64,000 nt of DNA from positions 12,284 to 76,283 of the forward strand of contig JBKPNX010000068.1 of assembly GCA_046732855.1 (NCBI GenBank), given 5' to 3'. Shown piece by piece: positions 34,023-42,801 of the stretch. The notes beneath the pieces are model-generated. The model was not told the origin of the DNA. It saw nothing but the letters and a program-made list of their open reading frames with translations, and did not search any database. Made by a program: the position numbers and the translations under genes. Origin of the DNA: JBKPNX01 sp046732855. Lineage in GTDB: Bacteria > Pseudomonadota > Alphaproteobacteria > Geminicoccales > Geminicoccaceae. How positions within the stretch are numbered: the stretch's first letter is position 1; the number at the start of each line of letters is the position of its first letter.

Positions 34023-35692
34023 CAGGCGGATTCGCGGATCAGGCTGTCGGCCGCGGCGCGCGCCGCTTCCGTGATCCTGGCGCCGGCCAGCATGCGCGCG
34101 ATCTCCTCGCGGCGCTCGCCGTCGGACAGTCGGGTCACCGACACCAGCGCCCGGCCGGCGCGCACCGCCTTCTCGACGCGCCAGTGATGATCCGCGCGCG
34201 CGGCGACCTGCGGCGCGTGGGTGACGACCAGTACCTGAGCGCTCGCGCCGAGCCGCGCCAGGCGCTCGCCGACCGCATCGGCGGTGGCGCCGCCGATCCC
34301 GGTGTCCACCTCGTCGAACACCAGGCAAGGCGTAGAGTCGGCCCCGGCGAGCACCACCTTGAGCGCCAGCATTACCCTCGCGAGCTCGCCGCCCGAGGCG
34401 ATCTTGGCGAGCGGCCCCGGTTCCTGGCCGGGGTTGGTCGCAATCTCGTAACTGACCCGTTCCGCGCCTTCGCCCGACCAGTCTGCCTCCGGGAGCGGGG
34501 TCAGATCGACCGCGAAGCGCGCCTTCTCGAGCTTCACCGGCGCAAGCTCGATCAGCACCGCTCGAGCGAGGCGCTTGGCCGCCGCCGCTCGTCCCTTGGA
34601 GAGTTCGGCTGCGCACGCCGCGAATGCCACACGCGCCGCACGCGCCGCCTCGGTTGCCGTGGTCAGCCGCTCGCCGCCGGCGTCGATCCGCGCCAGGCGT
34701 TCGGCCATCTGCTCGCGCAGGTGCGGCAGGTCGTCGACCGTCACCTGGTGCTTGCGCGCCGCGGCGCGAAGCGCGAACAGGCGCTCCTCGACCTGCTCGA
34801 CCCGACCGCCGTCGCGTTCCAGCTCGCGTCCTGCGCGCTCCAACGCGGCGGCGGCGTCCTCGAGCTCCAAACGCGTGCGATCGAGGCCGGCGACGATCGT
34901 CTCGATCATCCCGCCCGCCGCTCCGAGCACCCGCTCGATCGTGCGCTGCGCGCCGGCCAGGCGCTCCTCCGCCCCGCCTGATCCACGCACCAGCTGAAGC
35001 GCATCGCCGATCGCCTGGATAAGCTTCTCCCGGTTCATCAGGCGGACGCGCTCTTCGGCCAGGCCCACCTCCTCACCGATAGTAGGCGCGAGCTGATCGA
35101 GTTCGTCGTGCGCGTGGCGCCAATAGGCCTCTTCCGCCGCCGCGCGTGTCATCTCCGCTTCGGTCTCGGCGCGCTCCGCATCGGCCCGGCGCCAGTTCAC
35201 GTAGCTCTGGCGCACCGCGCCGAGCGCCTCATGCAGGCGGCCGTATTCGTCGAGCAGAGCGCGCTGGACACCCGGGTCGAGCAGCGCCTGCTGGGCGTGC
35301 TGACCGTGCACTTCGACCAGCAGCGTCGCGAGCTCGCGCAGCAGCGCGGTGCTCACCGGCTGATCGTTGACGAAGGCGCGCGAGCGTCCGTCGGCGCCGA
35401 TCACGCGTCTGAGCACCAGGTTGTCCTCGAGCGCGAGGCCGTGCGCCTCGAGCCGGTCGGACAGGCTGCAGGCGCCGGCGGGCACCGCAAACGTCGCGCT
35501 GACCGAGCCCTGAGTCGCGCCGGGGCGCACCAGCGCGCGCTCGGCGCGCCCGCCCAGCGCCAATCCGAGCGCGTCCAGCAGAATCGACTTGCCCGCGCCG
35601 GTCTCCCCGGTCAGGGCACACAGACCGCGCTCGAATTCCAGCTCGAGGCGATCGATCAGAATGATGTCACGGATGGCAAGGCTGAGCAGCAT
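34022..35692 (-). CDS. recN: DNA repair protein RecN
   Basis: This SMC-like ATPase acts early in double-strand break repair. The 556-residue protein has the N-terminal Walker A GETGAGKSILLDALGLALGG and the HGQHAQQ block. Two coiled-coil arms lie at about residues 160-240 and 270-370. The C-terminal ABC half has the signature KIASGGELARVMLALK and Walker B TPCLVFDEVDTGIGG. An order of bamD, recN and ligA is common in alphaproteobacteria. It starts with ATG 35692, 57 bp after bamD. Confidence 0.96.
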   Translation of the reverse strand: MLLSLAIRDIILIDRLELEFERGLCALTGETGAGKSILLDALGLALGGRAERALVRPGATQGSVSATFAVPAGACSLSDRLEAHGLALEDNLVLRRVIGADGRSRAFVNDQPVSTALLRELATLLVEVHGQHAQQALLDPGVQRALLDEYGRLHEALGAVRQSYVNWRRADAERAETEAEMTRAAAEEAYWRHAHDELDQLAPTIGEEVGLAEERVRLMNREKLIQAIGDALQLVRGSGGAEERLAGAQRTIERVLGAAGGMIETIVAGLDRTRLELEDAAAALERAGRELERDGGRVEQVEERLFALRAAARKHQVTVDDLPHLREQMAERLARIDAGGERLTTATEAARAARVAFAACAAELSKGRAAAAKRLARAVLIELAPVKLEKARFAVDLTPLPEADWSGEGAERVSYEIATNPGQEPGPLAKIASGGELARVMLALKVVLAGADSTPCLVFDEVDTGIGGATADAVGERLARLGASAQVLVVTHAPQVAARADHHWRVEKAVRAGRALVSVTRLSDGERREEIARMLAGARITEAARAAADSLIRESA

Positions 35693-35749
35693 GATCCGCC
35701 GGACCCGACGCCGCCGGCGGGGCCGCAGCGCGGCGCACGGCCGACCCGC

Positions 35750-36535
35750 TCACTGGCTGGCTCCGCCGTTCAACAGGGCGTAGCTGTCCAGATACCAGGG
35801 ACTGCTGGGAAAGTTGTAGCCGAGCACGGCCGCGTTCTTCTGCGCCTCCTGATCCAGCCCCAGCGCGAGATAGCACTCGGTCAGGCGATGCAGGGCCTCC
35901 GGCACGTGGGTGGTGGTCTGATAGCGCTCGACCACATTGCGAAAGCGATTGATCGCGGCGACGTACTGGCCGCGACGCAAATAATAGCGGCCGATCGCCA
36001 TTTCTTTGCCCGCCAGGTGGTCGCGCGCCAGATCCGCCTTCAGCTGGGCGTCCTTGGCATACGTGCTGTCCGGAAAGCGGCGCAGCAGCTCGTCGAAAGC
36101 GGCCAGAGCTTCCTCGGTCATTTTCTGATCGCGGCCGACGTCCGAGATCTGCTCGTAGTAGCTGATGCCGACCAGATAGTAGGCGTAGGGGACGTCCTGA
36201 TGGCCGGGGTGGAGCTCGATGAACCGTTTCGCCGCAGCGATGGCTTCGTCGTAGCTGTTGGCCTCGTAGTAGGCGTAAGCGGACATCAGCTGCGCGCGGG
36301 TCGCCCACTGCGAGTACGGATGCTGACGCTCGACCTCTTCGAACGCCTGGCCGGCGCGTTTGGCGTCCCCGCTTTCGAGCAGATCCTGCGCTTGGTTGTA
36401 CAGCTCCTCGACCGGGCGCTCGGCGTACTCTTCCTCGTCCGAGCCGGAGCAGCCGGCAAGGACCCCGCTCGCCGCGATCAGGGCGAGCACTGCGGGTCTG
36501 ATCACGGCGGAAATCAAACGACTGCGGCCTGGCAC
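35750..36535 (-). CDS. bamD: Outer membrane assembly lipoprotein BamD
   Basis: This is the essential TPR lipoprotein of the BAM complex, which inserts beta-barrel proteins into the outer membrane. Predicted signal peptide ends in ASGVLAGC, with the lipidated Cys followed by SGSD. The mature part has the BamD pattern RPVEELYNQAQDLLESGD, FEEVERQHPYSQWATRAQLM, FIELHPGHQDVPYAYYLVG and AIGRYYLRRGQYVAAINRF. The start is uncertain. GTG 36535 gives 261 residues; TTG 36517 gives a tighter signal peptide; an ATG far upstream makes an implausible extension. No candidate has a strong ribosome-binding site. Confidence 0.92.
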   Translation of the reverse strand: MPGRSRLISAVIRPAVLALIAASGVLAGCSGSDEEEYAERPVEELYNQAQDLLESGDAKRAGQAFEEVERQHPYSQWATRAQLMSAYAYYEANSYDEAIAAAKRFIELHPGHQDVPYAYYLVGISYYEQISDVGRDQKMTEEALAAFDELLRRFPDSTYAKDAQLKADLARDHLAGKEMAIGRYYLRRGQYVAAINRFRNVVERYQTTTHVPEALHRLTECYLALGLDQEAQKNAAVLGYNFPSSPWYLDSYALLNGGASQ

Positions 36536-36719
36536 GGCGCACAATGTCGGGTCACACCCTGAGGGTGTCAAGCCGCGCCGGCCGGCGATAAGTAGCCGTG
36601 CGCCACTCGCGCCCCGGTAGCGCATCCCGCGGTTGTTGCGCCTCAAGACCGCAAATCCTACAGTCGATCGCTGCGAGCTCAGGCATGCGCGATTACGCCC
36701 GGGCTCATTAAGGATCGAG

Positions 36720-37094
36720 ATGGCCGGCACGAGGCGCATCGACCAGCACGTCGGCGAGCGGATCCGGCTGCGTCGCGCCGAACTCGGCCTGACGCAGGAG
36801 CAACTGGCTCAGGCGCTCAAAGTTTCCTACCAGCAGGTGCAGAAATACGAGACCGGCGCCAATCGGATCAGCGCCGGCCGAATCTACGAGATCGCGCGCA
36901 AGCTCGACGTCGACATCAGCTACTTCTTCGAAGGACTGGGGCTGGATGAGCCCCGCCAACAGACGCCCATGGAGCATGGTGGCCGACAACGCTCCGCGAT
37001 AGAGCTGGTGCGCAAGTTCGCCCAGATCCAAGATCCCCAGGTGCGATCCGCCATCGCGGGACTGGTCAAGGCGATCGTCGACCGCCAAGCCTGA
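36720..37094 (+). CDS. XRE-family helix-turn-helix regulator
   Basis: This 124-residue DNA-binding protein has an N-terminal Cro/CI-type HTH: HVGERIRLRRAELGLTQEQL, then QALKVSYQQVQKYETGANRI and the following helix AGRIYEIARKLDVDISYFFEG. The C-terminal ~50 residues (RSAIELVRKFAQIQDPQVRS) look like a dimerisation helix. This form is widespread in alphaproteobacteria, with varied roles in development and stress. AAGGA lies 6 bp before ATG 36720. It is the only plus-strand gene between 31.6 and 56 kb, inserted between lpxC and bamD. Confidence 0.88.
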   Translation: MAGTRRIDQHVGERIRLRRAELGLTQEQLAQALKVSYQQVQKYETGANRISAGRIYEIARKLDVDISYFFEGLGLDEPRQQTPMEHGGRQRSAIELVRKFAQIQDPQVRSAIAGLVKAIVDRQA

Positions 37095-37113
37095 CCGTCG
37101 GAACTCGGTCGCT

Positions 37114-38058
37114 TCAGCGGCCGGCCATCACCAGCGCTGGGGCGGCTGCCGTCTCGATCGGGTCGGCGCCGCCAACCATACGCCACGCGCCGGGGTCGGC
37201 GAACAGCGAGCGCAACAGCTTGTTGTGCATGGTGTGGCCGGCCGAACGCGCAATCAGGCGTGCGCGCAGCGGCGCACCGGCGAGATACAAATCGCCCAGG
37301 CTGTCCAACACCCGGTGGCGCACGAACTCGTCGGCGAAACGCAAGCCTTCTTCGTTCAGGACGCGGTCGCGGCTGACCACGACCGTGGTCTTGAGCGAGC
37401 CGCCAAGCGCCAAGCCGCGCGACCACAGCTCCTCCAACCGTTCGGCAAAGCCGAAGGTGCGCGCACGAGCGATCTCGACCTTGAACGACTCGGGATCAAA
37501 CGTGACGCACAGGGCCTGGCTGTCGATCAGCGGATGCTCGAAGTGGATCGCGCAGTCTAGAATCAGATGGTCGGCAGGCTCGAGCCGGGCAAATTTGCCA
37601 TGGGCCTCGAGGCTTACCGGCTTGAGCACCTCGATCCAGCGGCGCGGCCGGTCCTGCTCGACCGTGCCGGCGCACTCGATCAGGAACACGAACGGCTGCG
37701 CGCTGCCGTCCATGATCGGCAGCTCCGGGCCGCCGACCTCGACCATGAGGTTGTCGATCTCGCAGATCGCAAGCGCCGCCATCAGGTGCTCGACCGTGCC
37801 CACGACGGTGCCGGCAGGATCCCCGAGCGCAGTGCAGATGCTCGTGTCGCACACCCGATCGAAGCGCGCCGGAACGGGCGCACTGCCGGGCCGGTCGTAG
37901 CGCACGAAGCGCACGCCGGTATCTGGTGCGGCGGGGTGCAACGTCAGGGAGACCTTGGCTCCGGTGTGCAGACCGGTGCCGACGCAGCCGATCGCATGGC
38001 GCAGCGTCCTCTGCCCGCGCGTCCTCGGTGGGGTGGAATCCCTGTCGGCTTCGAACAA
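37114..38058 (-). CDS. lpxC: UDP-3-O-acyl-N-acetylglucosamine deacetylase
   Basis: This zinc enzyme catalyses the committed step of lipid A synthesis. The 314-residue protein has the zinc His in TVEHLMAALA, and the other ligands in FVRHRVLDSLGDLYLAG (His and Asp). The catalytic His lies in AGHTMHNKLLRSLF. GTGLHTGAKVSLTLHP is the conserved N-terminal strand. The start is a TTG at 38058 with GGGAGG 5 bp upstream, and no better alternative in frame. It lies 170 bp downstream of ftsZ, a standard position. A C-terminal extension past the catalytic region is short and unremarkable. Confidence 0.96.
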   Translation of the reverse strand: MFEADRDSTPPRTRGQRTLRHAIGCVGTGLHTGAKVSLTLHPAAPDTGVRFVRYDRPGSAPVPARFDRVCDTSICTALGDPAGTVVGTVEHLMAALAICEIDNLMVEVGGPELPIMDGSAQPFVFLIECAGTVEQDRPRRWIEVLKPVSLEAHGKFARLEPADHLILDCAIHFEHPLIDSQALCVTFDPESFKVEIARARTFGFAERLEELWSRGLALGGSLKTTVVVSRDRVLNEEGLRFADEFVRHRVLDSLGDLYLAGAPLRARLIARSAGHTMHNKLLRSLFADPGAWRMVGGADPIETAAAPALVMAGR

Positions 38059-38228
38059 CGCAGCCTCCCAACAGCGCCCCAGCGCCGCCGGCGGTCGCGC
38101 CTAAGCTGACCGCGAAAGTGCCAGGATGAAGGCCTCCGTCCAGGTGTATCAACCCAGTCCAGAGGCCTCCAATCACATTTCGTTACAGTTTGTTACGGCC
38201 CGTCCTTGAGGAGGCAACTGATCCTACG

Positions 38229-39722
38229 CTAGCGGCGCAGGAATGCGGGGATGTCGTACGTCTCCTCCTCTGCGGCCGCCAAGGCGACATCCCCGTCCTC
38301 GCCACGGTCGGGAGGCGAGGCCGGCGCGCCCTCCCGCTCCTTGCGGAACGTCGCGGTGACCCGCTCGAACAGACTGGGCGGCCGTTCCGCGCCGCGCACC
38401 GGCGCCCGCAGCTTGCCCCATTCCTGGAAGCGTTCCTGCGGGGGCAAGGGCGGATGCCAATACCCCCCTTCAGTTGCGCCGCGTTCCTTGAGCTTGGCCA
38501 TTCCCGCTTCGGCCGGCGCAACCTTGGGCCAGCCCGGCGACTCGCCGGCGCGATCGGCGCCGGAAACGCGCGCCTCCGCTGCCCTGGGCTCGGACCCTTC
38601 GGCGGCGGATCCAGTTACCGCGGAAGCGGTCTTGAGCGGAACGCCGGCGGCAGCAGCCGGCTTGGCCGGCAACGGGCGCAGCCGGAAGCTCGGCATGCTA
38701 AGCGGGGACGGCTTGCTCGCGGGCACCTCGGCCGCGGCGCTCGCGACGGCGCTCGGCCGCACCTCGATCCCGGTCGCGACCACCGAGACGCGCATGATGC
38801 CATCGAGCGACTCGTCGAGAGTCGAGCCGACGATGATGTTGGCGTCGGGATCGACCTCCTCCTTGATCCGGTTCGCCGCCTCGTCGACCTCGAACAGGGT
38901 CATGTCGGCGCCGCCGGTGATGTTGATCAGCACCCCGCGCGCGCCGCGCATCGAGACCTCGTCGAGCAGCGGATTGGAGATCGCCGCCTCCGCCGCCTCG
39001 ATCGCTCGGCGGTCGCCGGAGCCTTCACCGGTCCCCATCATCGCCTTGCCCATCTCGCTCATCACCGTGCGGATGTCGGCGAAGTCGAGGTTGATCAGGC
39101 CGGGCATTACCATGAGGTCCGTGACGCCGCGAACGCCCATGTGCAGCACGTTGTCCGCGAGCTTGAACGCCTCGGCGAAGGTGGTCCGCTCGTTGGCGAT
39201 GCGAAACAGGTTCTGGTTGGGGATCACGATCAGGGTGTCGACGTACTGCTGCAGTTCAGCCAGCCCGCCCTCGGCGACGCGCATGCGGTGGGCGCCCTCG
39301 AAATGGAATGGCTTGGTCACGACGCCGACCGTGAGGATGCCCTGCTCGCGCACCGCGCGTGCGATCACCGGCGCCGCCCCGGTCCCGGTGCCGCCACCCA
39401 TGCCGGCGGTGATGAACACCATGTGGCTGCCCTGCAGCTGATCGAGCAGCTCCTCGACCGCCTCCTCCGCGGCGGCGCGGCCGATCTCCGGGCGCGCGCC
39501 CGCGCCCAGCCCCTGCGTGATCGAGGTGCCCAGCTGAATGCGCCGCTCGGTGAGCGACTGCGCGAGCGACTGGGCATCGGTGTTGCAGGCGAGGAATTCC
39601 ACGCCTTCGAGATGCGCCGTGATCATGTTGTTCACGGCGTTGGTTCCGGCACCACCCACGCCGACCACACTGATTCGTGGTCTTAGTTCATGGTTCACCG
39701 GCATGCTTAGGTTGATTGTCAT
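38229..39722 (-). CDS. ftsZ: Cell division protein FtsZ
   Basis: This tubulin-like GTPase forms the division ring at midcell. The 497-residue protein has the GTPase domain to about residue 320 with VVGVGGAGTNAVNNM, the tubulin signature AGMGGGTGTGAAPVIA and the T7 synergy loop NLDFADIRTVM. A long Pro/Ala-rich linker (~150 residues) ends in the FtsA/ZipA-binding tail EETYDIPAFLRR, the canonical alphaproteobacterial end. GGAGGAGG lies 10 bp before ATG 39722. It closes the division cluster, with ftsA 72 bp upstream. Confidence 0.98.
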   Translation of the reverse strand: MTINLSMPVNHELRPRISVVGVGGAGTNAVNNMITAHLEGVEFLACNTDAQSLAQSLTERRIQLGTSITQGLGAGARPEIGRAAAEEAVEELLDQLQGSHMVFITAGMGGGTGTGAAPVIARAVREQGILTVGVVTKPFHFEGAHRMRVAEGGLAELQQYVDTLIVIPNQNLFRIANERTTFAEAFKLADNVLHMGVRGVTDLMVMPGLINLDFADIRTVMSEMGKAMMGTGEGSGDRRAIEAAEAAISNPLLDEVSMRGARGVLINITGGADMTLFEVDEAANRIKEEVDPDANIIVGSTLDESLDGIMRVSVVATGIEVRPSAVASAAAEVPASKPSPLSMPSFRLRPLPAKPAAAAGVPLKTASAVTGSAAEGSEPRAAEARVSGADRAGESPGWPKVAPAEAGMAKLKERGATEGGYWHPPLPPQERFQEWGKLRAPVRGAERPPSLFERVTATFRKEREGAPASPPDRGEDGDVALAAAEEETYDIPAFLRR

Positions 39723-39794
39723 TTAACACATCCTCCTCCGTTGCGTCCCCCAGCCAGGGGACCTCCTCCTGAGCGGGCCTTTTCGGCTCTGTGC

Positions 39795-41066
39795 TCAAAA
39801 GTTCTCGCGCAGCCATTGCCCGAGCCTGGCCAGGCGCGCCGTGAAGTCGCGCTGCGGCGAACTCGCGCCGAAGGTCAGTCCGCCGTCGTCCTCGCCGGCC
39901 CAGCGCAGCAGCCCGGCCGCCGTGGTCGCCGCGGTCAGGTCGTGCACGGCGCCGGCGTCGAACGGGCGGGCGCGGCCGAGCCGCGCCGGCATGCCGAAGG
40001 TCTCCTCGGCCAGCTCGACGATCCCCTCGAGCTGACAGCCGCCGCCGGTCAGCACCAGGCGGCGGCCGGCAAGCGGCAGCCGGTCGAGGTGCATGCGCGC
40101 GCGGGCAAGCTGGAAGATCTCCTCGATGCGGGGCCGGATGATCTCGGTCAGGCGCGCCCGCGAAATGATCTGGACCGGCGGCTGCATCGGGTCGCCGAGA
40201 CCGGGCACCTCAAGCTGCTGGCGGGCATCGCCCGCGCGCGCCAGAACGCCGCCATACAGCGTCTTCAGACGCTCGGCCTGGGCGCGTCCAGTCGACAGGC
40301 CGAACGCCAGATCCTGCGTGACGTGCTGGGCACCGAGCGGCAGGCTGGCCAGCTGCTGCAGGCGACCGTCGGCGAACCGGGCCACCCCGGTGACCCCGGC
40401 GCCGAGGTCGAGCACCAGCGCGCCGAAGGTCGCCTCGTCGTCACTCAGGCTGGCCAGGCCGGCGGCGTACGGCGCCGCGATCACCGCGGCGACGTCCAAA
40501 TGGCAGCGCTCGATCGCGGCCACGAGATTGTACAGCGCGGCGCTCGCCACCCGCACCAGATGAACCGTGATGCGCAGGCGCTCGCCGACCATCCCGCGCG
40601 CGTCGCGCAGCCCCTGACTGCCATCGAGCGTGATCTCGACCGGCAGCGCATGCAGAATCTCGGTGCTGTCGGTGCGTGCCTGCGCACGGGCCAGCGCCAA
40701 CGCATGGTTCACGTCCGCCGGGCCGACCGCCCGGCCGCCGAGCTCGATATCGATTGTGGTCAGCGCGGACTCCGGGCGGCCGCCGGAAATGCCGAGCACG
40801 ATCCGGCGCACCGTGCGCCCGGCCTGCTGCTCGGCCTCGTGCACCACCGCCAGGATCGACGCCTCGGCCGCCTCGGCGTCGACGATCACGCCCGCGCGCA
40901 AGCCTTCCGCAAGCTGATAGCCGCCGCCCTGCAGCTCGAGGCGGTCGCCGCGGCGGCGCGCGATCAGGCAGCACACCTTGCTGGTGCCCACGTCGAGCAC
41001 CGCGACCGGCTCGGCACGTGCGCGCGGCTCGGGCCGCGGCAGCTGGATCACATTGCTCGTGCTCAT
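39795..41066 (-). CDS. ftsA: Cell division protein FtsA
   Basis: This actin-like protein anchors FtsZ to the membrane. The 423-residue protein has phosphate-1 motif VAVLDVGTSKVCCLIA, the second phosphate block LDLGAGVTGVARF, and the adenosine motif LVLTGGGCQLEGIVELAE. The 1C domain specific to FtsA lies between. The C-terminal LARLGQWLRENF is the amphipathic membrane-targeting helix. Its ATG overlaps the ftsQ stop as ATGA, indicating translational coupling. Confidence 0.97.
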   Translation of the reverse strand: MSTSNVIQLPRPEPRARAEPVAVLDVGTSKVCCLIARRRGDRLELQGGGYQLAEGLRAGVIVDAEAAEASILAVVHEAEQQAGRTVRRIVLGISGGRPESALTTIDIELGGRAVGPADVNHALALARAQARTDSTEILHALPVEITLDGSQGLRDARGMVGERLRITVHLVRVASAALYNLVAAIERCHLDVAAVIAAPYAAGLASLSDDEATFGALVLDLGAGVTGVARFADGRLQQLASLPLGAQHVTQDLAFGLSTGRAQAERLKTLYGGVLARAGDARQQLEVPGLGDPMQPPVQIISRARLTEIIRPRIEEIFQLARARMHLDRLPLAGRRLVLTGGGCQLEGIVELAEETFGMPARLGRARPFDAGAVHDLTAATTAAGLLRWAGEDDGGLTFGASSPQRDFTARLARLGQWLRENF

Positions 41067-41905
41067 GTGGCGTCATCCGGCAGCGCCGCGGGATCCAGCC
41101 GCAGGCGCAGCCGCTCGGGCAGAAAGCGCAGGTCGATTGCGGTGATCGCGCGCTCGAGCAACCCCTCCTCGCGCGCCTTGTCCGCCAGCAGGCGCCAGGC
41201 GCCGAGCGCGTTCCGTTCCGGCAGCAGGACCTCGATCTGATTGTCGAGATGGACGTTCCAGCGGCGTCCGCCGACCCGCGTCGCCGCGACCACGCGGGAG
41301 GACAGCGCCGGCTCGGTGGACAGAAGCGCGAACAGCGCGGCCGCCCCTTGCGGAGCATCGTCGCCGACCAGGACGCGGAGATGCGCGTACTCCTGCGGAC
41401 GATCGGTTACCGCGCCTTCGATCACCGCGCCGGCGCGGTCGATCACCTCGAAGCGCCCGTCGCGTTGCCACAAAGCCAGCGGCTGCCGCTCGAGCAGCCG
41501 CACCTGCACGGTGTCGGGGAGCATGCGGGCGACGCTCGCCCGCTCAACCCAGGCAAGCGTCTCAAGCCGGTCCTTGGCGGCGGCGGTATCGACGGCCAGC
41601 AGCGGCATGCCGACCTCAAAGCCCAGCCGCGCGCGCAACGCCTCGGGTGGCGTCCGCCGGCGACCTTCGACCAGCACGTCGCGAACCACCAGCCCGGTCT
41701 GTCCCGACCACGTCACCAACCGTCGCTCGGCATCGTCCAAGACGGCGCGCAACCCGCCGCTCGTCACCCAACTGCTCAACGCCACAGCCATGCCGAGACC
41801 CAACAAACCGCCGGCAATGCTGGCGGGGGGCGGCAGCCACCGGGGCCGTGGCGGCCGGCGCAGGTAGCGCTGCGCCCGGCGGGCGGCAAGCGTCAGGTGT
41901 CGCAT
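41063..41905 (-). CDS. ftsQ: Cell division protein FtsQ
   Basis: This bitopic membrane protein links early and late divisome proteins. In 280 residues it has a basic cytoplasmic N-terminus (YLRRPPRPRW), one transmembrane helix (about residues 30-50, SIAGGLLGLGMAVALSSWV), and a periplasmic POTRA domain (VRDVLVEGRRRTPPEALRARL). The FtsQ beta domain follows (LPDTVQVRLLERQPLALWQ and later). It overlaps the end of ddl by 13 nt. Identification is firm from context plus POTRA/FtsQ layout. Confidence 0.93.
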   Translation of the reverse strand: MRHLTLAARRAQRYLRRPPRPRWLPPPASIAGGLLGLGMAVALSSWVTSGGLRAVLDDAERRLVTWSGQTGLVVRDVLVEGRRRTPPEALRARLGFEVGMPLLAVDTAAAKDRLETLAWVERASVARMLPDTVQVRLLERQPLALWQRDGRFEVIDRAGAVIEGAVTDRPQEYAHLRVLVGDDAPQGAAALFALLSTEPALSSRVVAATRVGGRRWNVHLDNQIEVLLPERNALGAWRLLADKAREEGLLERAITAIDLRFLPERLRLRLDPAALPDDAT

Positions 41906-42801
41906 CGCGCCGCCTCGACCAGCTGCTCGACCAGATCGGCGAAGCCGATGCCGACGTGCGCCGCCTGCTCGGGAACCAGGGACAAGGGCGTCATGCCGGG
42001 CTGGGTGTTCACCTCCAGCAGGTAGAGGCCGCCGGGCTCGGTCTCGTCGAGCCGAAAGTCGGCCCGGGACACGCCGCGGCAGCCGAGCACCCGGTGCGCC
42101 GCCTGCGCATCGGCCAGCGCCTGCCGGAAGAGCGCCTCCGACAGGGGCGCCGGCAGGACATGGTCGGCCGCGTGCTCGGTGTACTTGGCGTGATAGTCAT
42201 AGAAGCCCTGGCGCGGCCGAATCTCGGTGACGGTGAGCGGCCGGTCGCCGAGCACGGCGACGGTCAGCTCGCGACCGGGCACGTACCGCTCGACCAGCAC
42301 CTCCGGCCCGAACGGCCAGTCGTTGCGTTCGAGTGAACGCTCCTCGCGGGTGCGCACGATGCGCACGCCGACGCTCGAGCCCTCGTTGTTCGGCTTGATC
42401 ACGTAGGGCGGGTCCATCGGCGGCGCGCCGTTGCGCAGCGCATCGATGGTGGTCAGACAGCCGTCGGGCGAGCGCAGCCCGACGCTGGCGAACAGCCGCT
42501 TGGCCATCGACTTGTTCATGGCCAGGCTGGAGGCCAGCACGCCGGAGTGGGTGTAAGGGATGCCCATGACCTCGAGCAGACCCTGGACCGTACCGTCCTC
42601 GCCGAACCGGCCGTGCAGCGCGTTGTACACCACATCCGGGCGCGCCTCGGCCAGGCGCTGCGGCAGATCACGGCCGACGTCGATCTCGGACACCCGGTAG
42701 CCTCGTTCGCGCAAGGCGGAGCTGGCCGCCGCCCCGCTCACCAGCGACACCTCGCGCTCGGCCGACCAGCCGCCCATGAGCACGGCGACGTGCCGGCTCA
42801 C
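41893..42801 (-). CDS. ddl: D-alanine--D-alanine ligase
   Basis: It joins two D-Ala with ATP for peptidoglycan precursor synthesis. The ATP-grasp enzyme has 302 residues: HVAVLMGGWSAEREVSLVSG at the N-terminus, YNALHGRFGEDGTVQGLLE, IPYTHSGVLASSLAMNK, IKPNNEGSSVGV, and the metal-binding region GVSRADFRLDE with LLEVNTQPGMT. This is the DdlB type. The GTG at 42801 follows GGAGG and forms a GTGA overlap with the murB stop. The longer upstream frame is an artefact of that overlap. Confidence 0.96.
   Translation of the reverse strand: MSRHVAVLMGGWSAEREVSLVSGAAASSALRERGYRVSEIDVGRDLPQRLAEARPDVVYNALHGRFGEDGTVQGLLEVMGIPYTHSGVLASSLAMNKSMAKRLFASVGLRSPDGCLTTIDALRNGAPPMDPPYVIKPNNEGSSVGVRIVRTREERSLERNDWPFGPEVLVERYVPGRELTVAVLGDRPLTVTEIRPRQGFYDYHAKYTEHAADHVLPAPLSEALFRQALADAQAAHRVLGCRGVSRADFRLDETEPGGLYLLEVNTQPGMTPLSLVPEQAAHVGIGFADLVEQLVEAARCDT

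Noticed and set aside
34022..34616. Extended N-terminus for ligA inside recN
   Set aside because: The extension is a shadow of recN; ATG 34022 gives the standard LigA start and is coupled to the recN stop.
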